Below are positions 44,298 to 53,520 of a stretch of 64,000 bases of DNA, piece by piece. Made by a program: the position numbers and the translations under genes. Position 1 is the first letter of the stretch. Every line of letters begins with the position of its first letter. This DNA is from Bacillota bacterium. Lineage in GTDB: Bacteria > Bacillota > Clostridia > Christensenellales > Christensenellaceae. The notes beneath the pieces are model-generated. The model had not been told where the DNA came from, did not search any database, and was given only the letters and a program-made list of their open reading frames with translations. The DNA is taken from NCBI GenBank assembly GCA_023408315.1, contig JAEYKI010000001.1, positions 186,001 to 250,000 of the forward strand, in the 5' to 3' direction.

Positions 44298-45536
44298 ATG
44301 AATTTCTCTGACGTTTCGTTTTTATTGATCTGTACAGTGCTGGTAATTTTCATGACGCCGGGCCTTGCGCTGTTTTACGGCGGACTTGAACGCAGAAAAA
44401 ATATGGTCAGCAATATGATGAACGTGGTATTTAATATGGGGCTTGGCATTGTGATGTGGGTAGCCGTGGGTTACACCATGTGTTTCGGTGGAAACACCGG
44501 GGGCGTTTTGGGCGGCCTGAACCATTTCTTTTTAAGCGGGCTGAATATAGCGGACCCGTCGCCCGACCTGGCCACTGTGCCCACGCTGGTATTCGTGGTG
44601 TTTTTAATGGCTTTCGCCATTATCACCCCTGTTATTATTTCCGGTTCGGTGTCCGGGCGCATAAAATTCAAATCGCTGTTTATCTTCACCGGCCTGTGGA
44701 GCCTGATTGTGCTTTACCCCATGTTCCATATGGTTTGGGGCGAAGGCGGGCTTCTTGGAGCAGGCTGGCTGCACTCGCTCGATTTTGCGGGCGGCAACGC
44801 AATCCATATAAGCTCGGGCGTTTCCGGGCTTGTGTTGTGTATGCTTTTGGGCAAACGGCACGGCATTGAACACAAAGAATACAAGGTGCATAATATTCCG
44901 TTTGTGGTGCTGGGCGCCGCCATCGTTTGGATCGGCTGGTTCGGCTTTAACGGCGGCTGCGCGCTGGAAGCCACCGGCAAAACCGGCCACGTATTCATGA
45001 CCACTGCGGCCGCCTCCGGCTCGGCTGTGATTTCCTGGATGATTCTGGACGTCATCAAAACGGGAAAACCCACCATCGTAGGGCTGTGCTCGGCGGCAAT
45101 CGTGGGGTTGGTCGCAATTACGCCCGCCGCAGGCTTTGTACCGATTTGGTCTGCGTTATTAATCGGATTTTTTGCCAGCCCGTTCTGCTTCTACGGAATC
45201 CACCTGGTGAAAAAGGTCTTCAAAATTGACGACACCCTTGACGCCTTCGGATGCCACGGCCTGGGCGGAATTTTTGGCGGCATTATGACAGGCGTATTTG
45301 CCACTCCGGAATTGTCGGGCGCTGTCGGCCTCATTTACGGTTCGGGTGACCAGTTCGGCAGGCAGCTTGCCGGCGTTGGATTATCCATCACCTTTGCGGT
45401 GGCAGGAACGCTTGTATGCTATGGAATCACCAGGCTGTTCGGCAAACCAAGGGTTGAGAAAGAAGATGAGATTCGCGGCCTAGACGCCAGTGAGCACGGC
45501 GAGTCGGCCTATCCGTCCTTCAGCGGACTTGATTAA
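44298..45536 (+). CDS. amt: Ammonium/methylammonium channel Amt
   Basis: This 412-residue membrane protein has eleven predicted hydrophobic segments and Amt signatures: LALFYGGLERRKNMVSN, the first pore His in FAGGNAIHISSGVSG and the second in DAFGCHGLGGIFGG. Amt proteins carry methylammonium as well as ammonium, which fits its place between a methylamine methyltransferase and a PII gene. The PII partner is 17 bases downstream. Confidence 0.95.
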   Translation: MNFSDVSFLLICTVLVIFMTPGLALFYGGLERRKNMVSNMMNVVFNMGLGIVMWVAVGYTMCFGGNTGGVLGGLNHFFLSGLNIADPSPDLATVPTLVFVVFLMAFAIITPVIISGSVSGRIKFKSLFIFTGLWSLIVLYPMFHMVWGEGGLLGAGWLHSLDFAGGNAIHISSGVSGLVLCMLLGKRHGIEHKEYKVHNIPFVVLGAAIVWIGWFGFNGGCALEATGKTGHVFMTTAAASGSAVISWMILDVIKTGKPTIVGLCSAAIVGLVAITPAAGFVPIWSALLIGFFASPFCFYGIHLVKKVFKIDDTLDAFGCHGLGGIFGGIMTGVFATPELSGAVGLIYGSGDQFGRQLAGVGLSITFAVAGTLVCYGITRLFGKPRVEKEDEIRGLDASEHGESAYPSFSGLD

Positions 45537-45553
45537 AATAGGAGGTTAGTTTT

Positions 45554-45898
45554 ATGTATTTTGTGGTGGCTATTGTAAGAGAAGAGAAATTGGACGCCGT
45601 AAAAGCCGCATTGAACGACATTGACGTAAAAGGAATCACTGTTTCACAGGTTTTTGGCTGCGGGAAACAAAAAGGATATACCGAGCTGGTTCGCAGCACC
45701 GAGGTGGAAATTAACCTGATTCCCAAAATCAAGTTTGAGATTGCGGTTTCAACCAGGGAATGGAAAGACAAAACCATTGAAGCAGTCACCAAAGCCGCGG
45801 GTACAAACAATGTTGGCGACGGTAAGATTTTCACCTTTAAATTGGAAGACGTTGTGAGAATCAGGACAGGCGAAAGAGACGTTGATGCTTTGAATTAG
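45554..45898 (+). CDS. glnK: PII nitrogen regulatory protein (GlnK/NrgB type)
   Basis: This is a 114-residue PII protein with the N-terminal strand YFVVAIVREEKLDAVKAAL, a T loop (VFGCGKQKGYTELVRSTEVEI) and a C-terminal signature (VGDGKIFTFKLEDVVRIRTGE). The T-loop site that is a uridylylated Tyr in enteric GlnK is Val here, as is usual where PII is not uridylylated. It should plug the Amt channel in response to ADP/ATP and 2-oxoglutarate. It ends at TAG. Confidence 0.94.
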   Translation: MYFVVAIVREEKLDAVKAALNDIDVKGITVSQVFGCGKQKGYTELVRSTEVEINLIPKIKFEIAVSTREWKDKTIEAVTKAAGTNNVGDGKIFTFKLEDVVRIRTGERDVDALN

Positions 45899-45950
45899 CA
45901 ACCGGATTGCATATATGGAATTTTAAGAGTCTATAGAAAACTATCTGTAA

Positions 45951-45985
45951 TAAGCCTCCTGTGATAGAATAACACAGGAGGCTTA
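45951..45985. repeat. Perfect 13-bp inverted repeat after glnK
   Basis: TAAGCCTCCTGTG and CACAGGAGGCTTA enclose nine bases, 53 bases after glnK and next to the transposase remnant. There is no T-run on either strand. It may be a weak terminator of amt-glnK or a relic of the insertion element. Confidence 0.6.
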
Positions 45986-45999
45986 ATGAATGTCTCCTG

Positions 46000-46806
46000 A
46001 ATAAGAGCGATTTTTTGATAAAGGCAATATGAAACCAAGTAATCTAACAACAAGCGCAAAAAGCCGAAATGAATCCATCTCAGATTCAGCACTAGAACGG
46101 ACATGGCAATGCTGTGGGAAATGGTTGCTTCCAGCTTCGTTACCACCAGGCCCAGGCCGCACTTGCGTGGCCAAGCCGAAACGACGCTCAACCTCAACGC
46201 GTTCACATTCATCCCGGTAATTCCTCTTTTTGTCGGGCGGCTCATCCCTCTTCAGCCGCCCAAGCGTTGGCCCAGAGAGCCGTATGTGATGGAGTTTGCA
46301 AAAGGCCAGATTGCCGCGGTTCCTGTATATCTTATCCGCCAATATCCAGCTCGGGTAACGGTCCGCGCGCTCCCGGTCCTCTCAGCCATATCCGCCAAGG
46401 TTCACCGCCTCATTGTACGCGTCAAAGGACAGCGCCTCCAGCCTTGCCCAGCCATCGCAGACGCCGATGTCCATCTTCGCCCCGAATTCAACCCGCTTCC
46501 CCGCCTTTCCACGTACAATGGGCCGCAGGAACGTCGGCTTAAGCTCACGATCCGGTTTGGCGCGGAGTGCGTATTGCTCCCGCACATAGCTTTTTGCTGT
46601 TCATAGACCTTCCGGATCGTTTCAAGCTTGGCTGCTTGCTTTTTCTTCAAGCGTTTTTCCGTCCCACAGCATGGCGTCTATGTGCCCAAGGTCCCTTGAA
46701 AGATAGCCAAGCTGCTTTTTGATGTATTTCCGGATAAAAGCATGCGTCCGGTTTCTGCTCCGGGCAAACCGGAGATATTCCTTGCGCGCCTCTCTCCTGT
46801 ACGTTT
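46000..46806 (-). pseudogene. Decayed IS5/IS1182-type transposase
   Basis: Transposase pieces can be read on the minus strand in several frames: RREARKEYLRFARSRN, LGHIDAMLWDGKTLEEK, VEFGAKMDIGVCDGW, ADKIYRNRGNLAFCK, RLSGPTLGRLKRDEPPDKK, YRDECERVEVERRFGLA and VVTKLEATISHSIAMSVLVL. Their order fits the C-terminal two thirds of a DDE transposase of the IS5 group. The N-terminus is missing and several frameshifts are present, so it is dead. Terminal repeats were not identified with certainty. Confidence 0.75.
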
Positions 46807-46807
46807 G

Positions 46808-47272
46808 CTATTTAAAATTTCTCGTTTCAATTTCTTTAATTGCATTTACTTTGGGAGTAGAACTTCCGTCTATAAAAGTAAGGGAAAGCCACTCTTTGGT
46901 TATTTTTTTGGCGAGTTCCTGCCCAATCACACGTTCTCCCATACAAAGAACATTTGCATTATTGGAAAGCTTTGCGCGCTCAGCGGAGAAACTATCATGG
47001 CATACCGCCGCACGGATTCCCCTACATTTATTAGCGCTTATGGCCATTCCAATTCCTGTGCCACAAATCAATATTCCTTCCTTTTTAAAATTGCTCTTTT
47101 TTATCTTTTCACAAACTCTTTCAGCAACCAACGGATACATTATTTGGTCATCCGCAGAAAAACAGCCCAGGTCCTCAACAGACAAACCAAGCGATTCAAC
47201 ATACCCTTTTATTGTGTTTTTCAGTTGAACGGCCGCATTATCACAGCCAATCACGATTATTTTATTCATCAT
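46808..47272 (-). CDS. RpiB/LacAB-type sugar-phosphate isomerase
   Basis: This is a 154-residue aldose-ketose isomerase of the RpiB family. It has GCDNAAVQLKNTI near the N-terminus, the active-site Cys stretch GILICGTGIGMAISANK and the HDSFSAERAKLSNNANVLCMG segment. Family members isomerise ribose-5-P, galactose-6-P, allose-6-P or erythrulose-4-P. Together with DhaK/DhaL-like kinases it points to a short-chain ketose phosphate. It is the last gene of the operon and ends at TAG, right at the border of the transposase remnant. Confidence 0.9.
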   Translation of the reverse strand: MMNKIIVIGCDNAAVQLKNTIKGYVESLGLSVEDLGCFSADDQIMYPLVAERVCEKIKKSNFKKEGILICGTGIGMAISANKCRGIRAAVCHDSFSAERAKLSNNANVLCMGERVIGQELAKKITKEWLSLTFIDGSSTPKVNAIKEIETRNFK

Positions 47273-47315
47273 TTTACCCCGCTTCTTTTCCGGTCAAAAC
47301 TTTTATGTCAGCGGC

Positions 47316-48077
47316 TTAACATACCCACACTTCAATGCCTGCGTTTCTATATTTTTGTATAACTTTTGGATCAGCTTTATAATCGGTTATAATTAGGTCA
47401 ATTTCATTAACATTTGCAAAACAAGATACGGACCTTGTCTCTAGTTTCGAATAATCCAAAAGAGCTATTTTCTTTTTTGCACATTTCAACATTTCTTTTT
47501 TCAATTCGCATCCCAAAATATTAAAGTCTGTTAATCCATCTTTTAATGAAAACCCGCAAGCAGAAACAAATGCCAAATCCGCACTGATATCAGATAATAT
47601 ATCTTTACCCAATACCCCTTCCAAAGATGCAGTACCTTTTGCAACCATTCCGCCAATTAATATTTGCCTTACATTGGGCTTGTCGTCAAAAGCCATTGCT
47701 GTATTAATCCCGTTTGTAACTATAATTAATTGATTTATATCTGCTATTGCTTTTGCAAGAGTTAATGCCGTTGTACTCGCATCCATTATCAAGCATTGAT
47801 TGTCGTGTATCAGACGCAATGCTTCTTTAGCAATTGCCTCTTTTTCTTCTCCGTGCGAAAAAAATCTGGATTGAAAAGAAAACGCCTGGTTCATGTTGGA
47901 TAGTACTTTAGCTCCACCATGAGTCCGAATTAATAATCCATCCTTCTCCATTTTTATTATGTCATTTCGAAGTGTTCCTACAGAAACGTCAAAATGCTGA
48001 GATAATTCTTCTGTCTTAACTTCAATTTGCCGGTTGAGGTATTCCAGTATTTTTTTACGTCTTTCTAAAGATGACAT
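47316..48077 (-). CDS. DeoR-family transcriptional regulator
   Basis: This is a 253-residue sugar-operon repressor. It has an N-terminal winged helix (RRKKILEYLNRQIEVKTEEL, VSVGTLRNDIIKMEKDGLL) and the DeoR sensor domain (CLIMDASTTALTLAKAI, LIIVTNGINTAMAF, LIGGMVAKGTASLEG, CGFSLKDGLTDFN). It presumably controls the ABC-DhaKL operon in response to a sugar phosphate. It lies between dhaL-like and rpiB-like genes. Confidence 0.92.
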   Translation of the reverse strand: MSSLERRKKILEYLNRQIEVKTEELSQHFDVSVGTLRNDIIKMEKDGLLIRTHGGAKVLSNMNQAFSFQSRFFSHGEEKEAIAKEALRLIHDNQCLIMDASTTALTLAKAIADINQLIIVTNGINTAMAFDDKPNVRQILIGGMVAKGTASLEGVLGKDILSDISADLAFVSACGFSLKDGLTDFNILGCELKKEMLKCAKKKIALLDYSKLETRSVSCFANVNEIDLIITDYKADPKVIQKYRNAGIEVWVC

Positions 48078-48096
48078 AAAATAACCTCCAAAACTA

Positions 48097-48744
48097 TTAA
48101 TTAACGTTTAATAAATCTTTTATTGTATGTCCAATAGATTGCATAATAATATTACAAGAAGTTGCACCTGCATCCAACACGCCCTTTGAGCGTTCCCCCA
48201 AACGGCTCGACCTTCCTACCTTGGCGATCATATCTTTGGTGGACTCTTTTCCTGCTTCGGCTGCCTGCGTCATTGCATTAATGCAATCCCTAAAGCCCTT
48301 TCCTGCAACAAGTTCTTTTTTATACGCTTCTGTTGCCGGAATCAACACATCCATAAGAGTTTTATCTCCCACTTTAGCATCGCTTACGGCTGAAATATTT
48401 TTGTATGCCAGCGTAAGCATATCTCCAAAAACCTTTTTATCTATCTTTTCTACTCTTTCAGAGGCCGCCGCAAGCCCTTCAAAAAGAGTACCGTATAAAG
48501 GTCCCATTGAGCCGCCTATTTCCATCATTAAAACCTCGCTTAAAAGATTAAGCGCGCCACTCATATCAAATACTTTCCCCTGCAACCTTTGCTCGCAGAT
48601 GGTAAAACCTTTGTTCATGTTTATGCCGTGATCTCCATCTCCAATAGCTCCATCCACCTGGCTCAAATATTCCTTGGCAGACTGAATCTCTGTGATCATA
48701 TTGGTCACAATACAAACCGCATCTTTATTGAAAAAATAATCCAT
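48097..48744 (-). CDS. DhaL-like kinase subunit (ATP-binding)
   Basis: This is a protein of about 215 residues matching the ADP/ATP-binding subunit of dihydroxyacetone kinases. It has the Mg-binding signature DGAIGDGDHGINMNKGF, MEIGGSMGPLYGTLFEG, and the C-terminal RSSRLGERSKGVLDAGATS. It would work with the DhaK-like subunit at 53521-54525. No DhaM-like PTS protein is in the window, so phosphate donor use is open. ATG 48744 is preferred (GAGGTG upstream) over 48774. Confidence 0.9.
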   Translation of the reverse strand: MDYFFNKDAVCIVTNMITEIQSAKEYLSQVDGAIGDGDHGINMNKGFTICEQRLQGKVFDMSGALNLLSEVLMMEIGGSMGPLYGTLFEGLAAASERVEKIDKKVFGDMLTLAYKNISAVSDAKVGDKTLMDVLIPATEAYKKELVAGKGFRDCINAMTQAAEAGKESTKDMIAKVGRSSRLGERSKGVLDAGATSCNIIMQSIGHTIKDLLNVN

Positions 48745-48802
48745 TTTTTGCACCTCATTAGAAATCTTTTCCATACCAGTATATAATTATATCATAAAAT
48801 AC

Positions 48803-49756
48803 TTAATTCTTCTTCTTATTTCTTGCATAGGCAATCAGCAATATAACGAGTATAGAGCCGTATACAATCTGCCTTCCTGCTTCCCCCATTTTAAGCGTTG
48901 CAAGCATGCTGTTTAAAGCTATAAGCACAATGACCCCCGTTACTGTTCCAAGGTAATTACCCGACCCGCCTGAAAGTGAAACACCGCCTATAACAACTGC
49001 CGCAATGGCAGGCATCAGATAACTAGACCCTATATCCAGATATGAAGTGCCTGTATAGCCAAGAATCAGTATTCCCGCAAAACCGCAGATCATGGCGCTG
49101 GCTATATAAGCAGTTGTTTTAATTCTCTTTGTTTTAACTCCTGAAAGTTCTGCTGCAAGACTATTGGCTCCAACTCCATAAAGCAAATGTCCCCATTTTG
49201 TTTTTCGCAAGACAATCTCCGCAATAATAATCACTGCAATCCATACAATAATAATATACGGAATAATGCCTCCAAATCTTGCATTGCCCAAATCATCCAG
49301 CAGCGGTGCTGCGCTTCCCTTGGGTTGGCCCTGTGTGTAGATCATAACCATTCCCTGAACTACCGTTGACATTGCTAACGTCATAATGAGGGGAGGTATT
49401 CGCAAATGCGAGATAGCAAGCCCGTTGGCCAAGCCTATCACAAAAGATATTCCCAGTACCGCCACAATGGCAAGCGGAATATTTAAATTATCTCCTGCCA
49501 TAATCTGAGAAGACATTACGGCGCTTAAAGATATTACGGCGGGCGCAGTTAAATCCAGTCCGTCGCCGCCGGAAATAATCACAATTGTTTCTGCCAGAGC
49601 AACAACTCCTAAAAACGAGGAAAGACTAAGTATATTCATTATATTTGCGAACGAAGCAAATCCGGGCGCCAGTATCCCTCCGACGGCAATCAACCCTGCC
49701 GCTATATAAAGCGCAATAACAGACTTGTGTTTGTATAACACTTCAACATTATTCAT
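48803..49756 (-). CDS. Ribose-type ABC importer permease 1
   Basis: This is a 317-residue RbsC-family permease with eight to ten hydrophobic segments and the family stretches EGGDGLDLTAPAVISLSA (as SGGDGLDLT), GLANGLAISHLRIPPLIMTLA and SGGSGNYLGTVTGVI. It forms the channel with the permease at 49798-50757. Confidence 0.92.
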   Translation of the reverse strand: MNNVEVLYKHKSVIALYIAAGLIAVGGILAPGFASFANIMNILSLSSFLGVVALAETIVIISGGDGLDLTAPAVISLSAVMSSQIMAGDNLNIPLAIVAVLGISFVIGLANGLAISHLRIPPLIMTLAMSTVVQGMVMIYTQGQPKGSAAPLLDDLGNARFGGIIPYIIIVWIAVIIIAEIVLRKTKWGHLLYGVGANSLAAELSGVKTKRIKTTAYIASAMICGFAGILILGYTGTSYLDIGSSYLMPAIAAVVIGGVSLSGGSGNYLGTVTGVIVLIALNSMLATLKMGEAGRQIVYGSILVILLIAYARNKKKN

Positions 49757-49797
49757 TATTAGTTCTTCCTTTCATTACAACCGCACCTTTACTCGTG

Positions 49798-50757
49798 TTA
49801 CCCTGCATATTTTCGCATGGCCCGGATTCGGGGTATTGTTGCAAGTATCAGTGCCCCTACAATAACCAGCCCCTTGATGAAGTCTTGGTAGATGGAAGGT
49901 ACATTGGCAAAAAAGATAATATTTGTAATTAATGCAAGTATACAAGCGCCAGCCAAAGCCCCCGCAAAACTCCCCTTTCCACCCTGCATAGCTATACCGC
50001 CTACTACAGCGGCGGCGATGGAGTTGAGGGGTATGCTTGATCCAAGGCCCGAGTCTCCCGAAGCAGTAGAAGCAGTTAAAACAACGCCCGCAAGTGAAAT
50101 AAATGCCCCGCTGAACATGAAAGCCTGTAAGCGCACTTTTGATACATTGATTCCGCTAGCGCTTGCAGAATCTTCATTGCCCCCAGCAGCAAGCAAATGC
50201 GTGTACAAACGCCTTTTTTTAAAAAAGTAGAAAACAAGATATGCCAAAACAATAAAAATCAATGCAACCGGCACAAAACCGCCAAGGCTGTCCTTATACA
50301 TCCTATAAAACATGGCAGGAACATAACCTCCGGGTTGGGGCATAATGAATAGCGACAATCCAAACCATACTGCGGAAGTGCCAAAGGTCGCCACCATGGA
50401 AGGTAGGCGAAGGATTCCAACCAGCAAACCATTTAAAGCGCTAGCACCAATGCCTACCAAAAAGGCACTAAGTACAGCAATAACAACGCTGCCCATAGAA
50501 TCATCCATTAAGCTTGCCATAATAACATTAACCAATGTAACAATTCCACCTATTGAAAGGTCTATTCCACCGGACATTATAACAATACCCTGGGCCACAG
50601 CCAACAATATGAGCGGGGCCATTGTCATAAGATTCGATTTAATGACCGAATACTCAAAAAACCTGTCCTGCATTATTACATTTAATATGATCAGTCCTGC
50701 AAGTACAAAGAAAATCATTGAAAAATCATTTTTTAGCCATTTTGTTTTTAAATGCAT
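49798..50757 (-). CDS. Ribose-type ABC importer permease 2
   Basis: This is a second RbsC-family permease (319 residues from ATG 50757) with VIMSGGIDLSIGGIVTLVN, LNGLLVGILRLPSMVATFG and a C-terminal GGKGSFAGALAGACIL. An ATG at 50829, overlapping the ATPase gene, is also open and has a fair ribosome site. Start 50757 gives the usual length. Two different RbsC-like permeases suggest a heterodimeric channel. Confidence 0.9.
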   Translation of the reverse strand: MHLKTKWLKNDFSMIFFVLAGLIILNVIMQDRFFEYSVIKSNLMTMAPLILLAVAQGIVIMSGGIDLSIGGIVTLVNVIMASLMDDSMGSVVIAVLSAFLVGIGASALNGLLVGILRLPSMVATFGTSAVWFGLSLFIMPQPGGYVPAMFYRMYKDSLGGFVPVALIFIVLAYLVFYFFKKRRLYTHLLAAGGNEDSASASGINVSKVRLQAFMFSGAFISLAGVVLTASTASGDSGLGSSIPLNSIAAAVVGGIAMQGGKGSFAGALAGACILALITNIIFFANVPSIYQDFIKGLVIVGALILATIPRIRAMRKYAG

Positions 50758-50785
50758 CCAATTCACAATATTTACCCAATCAACT

Positions 50786-52285
50786 TTAATTGGCGTCGCC
50801 AAAGGAAGCGGCAACAAGAGATTCTTCATTTAATTGCTCTTCCTGCAGTTCGTTGATAATCCTTCCTTCAAACATGATATAAACCTTGTCACATATTTTT
50901 ATAAATTCATCATTGTCTGTCGCAAACAAGACTACAGCCGTTCCGTTTTCAGCCAATCTGGCCACCACTTGGTACATCTCCCGCTTTGCCTCAACATCAA
51001 CGCCTTTCGCCGGGTCACTCAACAGTAGAACTTTGGGGGCCAGTTTAAGCCATTTGCCAACCACTACTTTTTGCTGATTGCCACCGCTTAACTGGCTTAC
51101 AATCATATTCGGTTCCGGCGGATATATTTTCATTTTTTCTATGGCGTCAACGCATTGCAATATCCTATCCTTCTTATATAAAGGCTTTTTCCATCCGCTT
51201 AATGCTGTATGAGGATAGGAAATATTGTCTATCATTGTGCGCCCTAAAAAAAGGCCTTCCTTATGTCGGTCACCAGGTACCAGCACAACCCCTTTTTTGA
51301 TTGCATCATAAGGATGGGTGAGCTTAATCTGATTTCTATTAATCAGAATATTGCCTGTATAATGTTTTAAATATCCCGCCATTAAAAGCAGCAAATCTTC
51401 CTGGCCCTGCTCGTTCAACCCTCCAATGCCAATAATATCGCCCTCTTTTATGCATAGATTAATTCCTTTTAAAGAATGTTCCAAAGAAATATTTTTCAGT
51501 TCCAGCACTTCTTTGGGGCTTTTATATTTTTTACGTTTTATTTTGTCCTGGTAAAATTCACTTTTTCCTGTGATTAATTCAACTACATCCTGCTCTTTTT
51601 TTATGTCTTTTTCAAAATTAATCTCTCCAACGGTTGCTCCGTTTCTGAAAACAACAACCGCATCGCAAATCCGCATAACCTCCCACATTCTATGCGATAT
51701 AAAAATAATACCAATATCTTTACGCTTTAGTTCTTCTATAATTTCTATCAACCTCTCAACCTGGGAATGTTCCAGCGAGGCGGTTGGTTCGTCCAAAATC
51801 AATATCTGGGGGTCTTGCGAAAGCGCTTTAGCAATTTCTACGAGCTGCTTCTGGGCCGGCGTCAGTTCCGCCACTTTGGCGCACATGTTAAAACCCGGCC
51901 ATATATAGTCAAGAACTTTTTTGGCTTTTTCATATTCTTCTTTTTTATTTATAAATCCACCTTTGTTTAAAGGCTCATGGCCTAGGTTAATATTTTCCCA
52001 TACGCTTAATTCCGGAACCAAACTCAAGTTTTGATGTACCATAGCAATCCCGTTTCTTTTAGCGTCGCCGGGTGAATTAATATCTACTTTTTTGCCGCAA
52101 AGAAATAACTCTCCGCCATTCTTTTTTAAAATACCCGAAATAATTTTGGAAAACGTGCTTTTCCCCGATCCGTTTGCGCCCAGCAAACCAACAACTTTAC
52201 CTTTGCTACAAGTTAGGCACCCGTTGTCCAATGCTTTTATGCCTCCAAATGACTTTTGCATGCCTTTAGCTTCCAACAATTGCAT
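50786..52285 (-). CDS. Ribose-type ABC importer ATPase (double domain)
   Basis: This is a 499-residue RbsA/MglA-type protein with two ABC domains. The first has Walker A GANGSGKST and Walker B LILDEPTASLEHSQV; the second has a degenerate P-loop (IGIGGLNEQGQED) and signature LSGGNQQKVVVGKWL. That asymmetry is normal for the family. A stem-loop separates it from the binding-protein gene. Confidence 0.94.
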   Translation of the reverse strand: MQLLEAKGMQKSFGGIKALDNGCLTCSKGKVVGLLGANGSGKSTFSKIISGILKKNGGELFLCGKKVDINSPGDAKRNGIAMVHQNLSLVPELSVWENINLGHEPLNKGGFINKKEEYEKAKKVLDYIWPGFNMCAKVAELTPAQKQLVEIAKALSQDPQILILDEPTASLEHSQVERLIEIIEELKRKDIGIIFISHRMWEVMRICDAVVVFRNGATVGEINFEKDIKKEQDVVELITGKSEFYQDKIKRKKYKSPKEVLELKNISLEHSLKGINLCIKEGDIIGIGGLNEQGQEDLLLLMAGYLKHYTGNILINRNQIKLTHPYDAIKKGVVLVPGDRHKEGLFLGRTMIDNISYPHTALSGWKKPLYKKDRILQCVDAIEKMKIYPPEPNMIVSQLSGGNQQKVVVGKWLKLAPKVLLLSDPAKGVDVEAKREMYQVVARLAENGTAVVLFATDNDEFIKICDKVYIMFEGRIINELQEEQLNEESLVAASFGDAN

Positions 52286-52311
52286 AATTTACCCTCCTAA
52301 AGAAGAAATGG

Positions 52312-52340
52312 AGGGAATATCCGGCTTCTGGATATTCCCT
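52312..52340 (-). terminator. Intercistronic stem-loop between binding protein and ATPase
   Basis: A perfect 11-bp stem (AGGGAATATCC with GGATATTCCCT) with a 7-base loop lies 14 bases after the binding-protein stop. No T-run follows, so mRNA stabilisation is more likely than termination. Confidence 0.6.
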
Positions 52341-52354
52341 GTAAGCTTTTAAAG

Positions 52355-53482
52355 TTATTTAAATAAAGCGTCTATTGCTTCTTCGGATAATCTTTCATCC
52401 GGAAAGTAGGTGTCTTCCGCATCTTTGTATTTTTCAATGTATTCGTCAAGATTATTGTTATCTATAAAAACCTGAACGGGATAATAGAAATAGTTGTTGT
52501 CCAGGGTGCCTTCTTTTGGTGTCTTGCCCTGTAGCAAGCGTATACCAATACTCAGCGCTGCTGTACTTACGGATGGAGGATCATTTATTCCCCAAGTGTT
52601 GAATCCTTCAGACTGGCTTAAATCCTTCCAAAGGCGCAGGAATCCCACCATTGTTTCGCCAGAAATAACAGGAAGTTTTCTGCCAGCGGCCTGGAATGCT
52701 TTAACCGTTCCAAGGGACATTCCATCTTGCGTCAAAACACCGTCAATGTTCGGATAAGATGCAATTACATTAGACATAACTGTCTGCGCTGTTCCCTGGT
52801 CCCAATTACCATTCACTTCTGTAAGCACTTTAATGTCCGGATACTGTTTCAAAACATCATACTGGCCTTGCAGCCTAGATACGTTGGAAGGGCCTCCTGC
52901 TACGCCCGCCAATACAATAATATTGCCCTTACCTCCAATTTCCTTGACAAACCATTCTGCAATCTGTTTCCCCCAATCATACTGATCCAAAGCAACATTA
53001 ATTGCAAATTCAGACGTTACCGGCTGGTCTATGCATACAACCAAAATACCTGCATCATGAGCTTCTTCAATTACGGGATTAAGGGCTGTCTGCGAGTTAG
53101 GAACAATCATGATCATATCAGGTTTGGTTGCAATCATATTACGAAATATCTGTATCTGTTCATTCACATCATCGCCCGCATTTTGCACCTTTATTTCCTT
53201 CATTACGCCTGAATCAATATACTCCTGAGCCAGAGCTTCAACGGCATCAGATAACTGTGTTCTCCATCCATTGCCCATATAGCCGTTAATCATTCCGACT
53301 ACAAAACCATCTTTTCCGGATTCTGACTGTACCGCCTCTGCCTGCGACGCATCTGCGGCAACACTCTGAGATGCCGATTCATTTGCTGCCGAGCTTGTTG
53401 TTGCCGGGCTCTGTGCACACGCTGAGAAAGCAAATACTGCAGCCAATGCAAGCATCAGAATAAGACTAAGTTTCCTTTTCAT
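52355..53482 (-). CDS. Ribose-type ABC solute-binding lipoprotein
   Basis: This is a 375-residue binding protein with a signal peptide and lipobox FSAC at about residue 21, a Ser/Ala-rich linker, then the type I periplasmic-binding fold (VGMINGYMGNGWRTQLSDAV, IMIVPNSQTALNPVIEEAH, ILVVCIDQPVTSEFAINV, IDGVLTQDGMSLGTVKAF). ATG 53482 is preferred with GGAGG upstream. It supplies the two-permease channel; the sugar is unknown. Confidence 0.92.
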   Translation of the reverse strand: MKRKLSLILMLALAAVFAFSACAQSPATTSSAANESASQSVAADASQAEAVQSESGKDGFVVGMINGYMGNGWRTQLSDAVEALAQEYIDSGVMKEIKVQNAGDDVNEQIQIFRNMIATKPDMIMIVPNSQTALNPVIEEAHDAGILVVCIDQPVTSEFAINVALDQYDWGKQIAEWFVKEIGGKGNIIVLAGVAGGPSNVSRLQGQYDVLKQYPDIKVLTEVNGNWDQGTAQTVMSNVIASYPNIDGVLTQDGMSLGTVKAFQAAGRKLPVISGETMVGFLRLWKDLSQSEGFNTWGINDPPSVSTAALSIGIRLLQGKTPKEGTLDNNYFYYPVQVFIDNNNLDEYIEKYKDAEDTYFPDERLSEEAIDALFK

Positions 53483-53520
53483 ACATTTTTCCTCCAATAT
53501 TTATTTTTTTTCGGAAGCCT

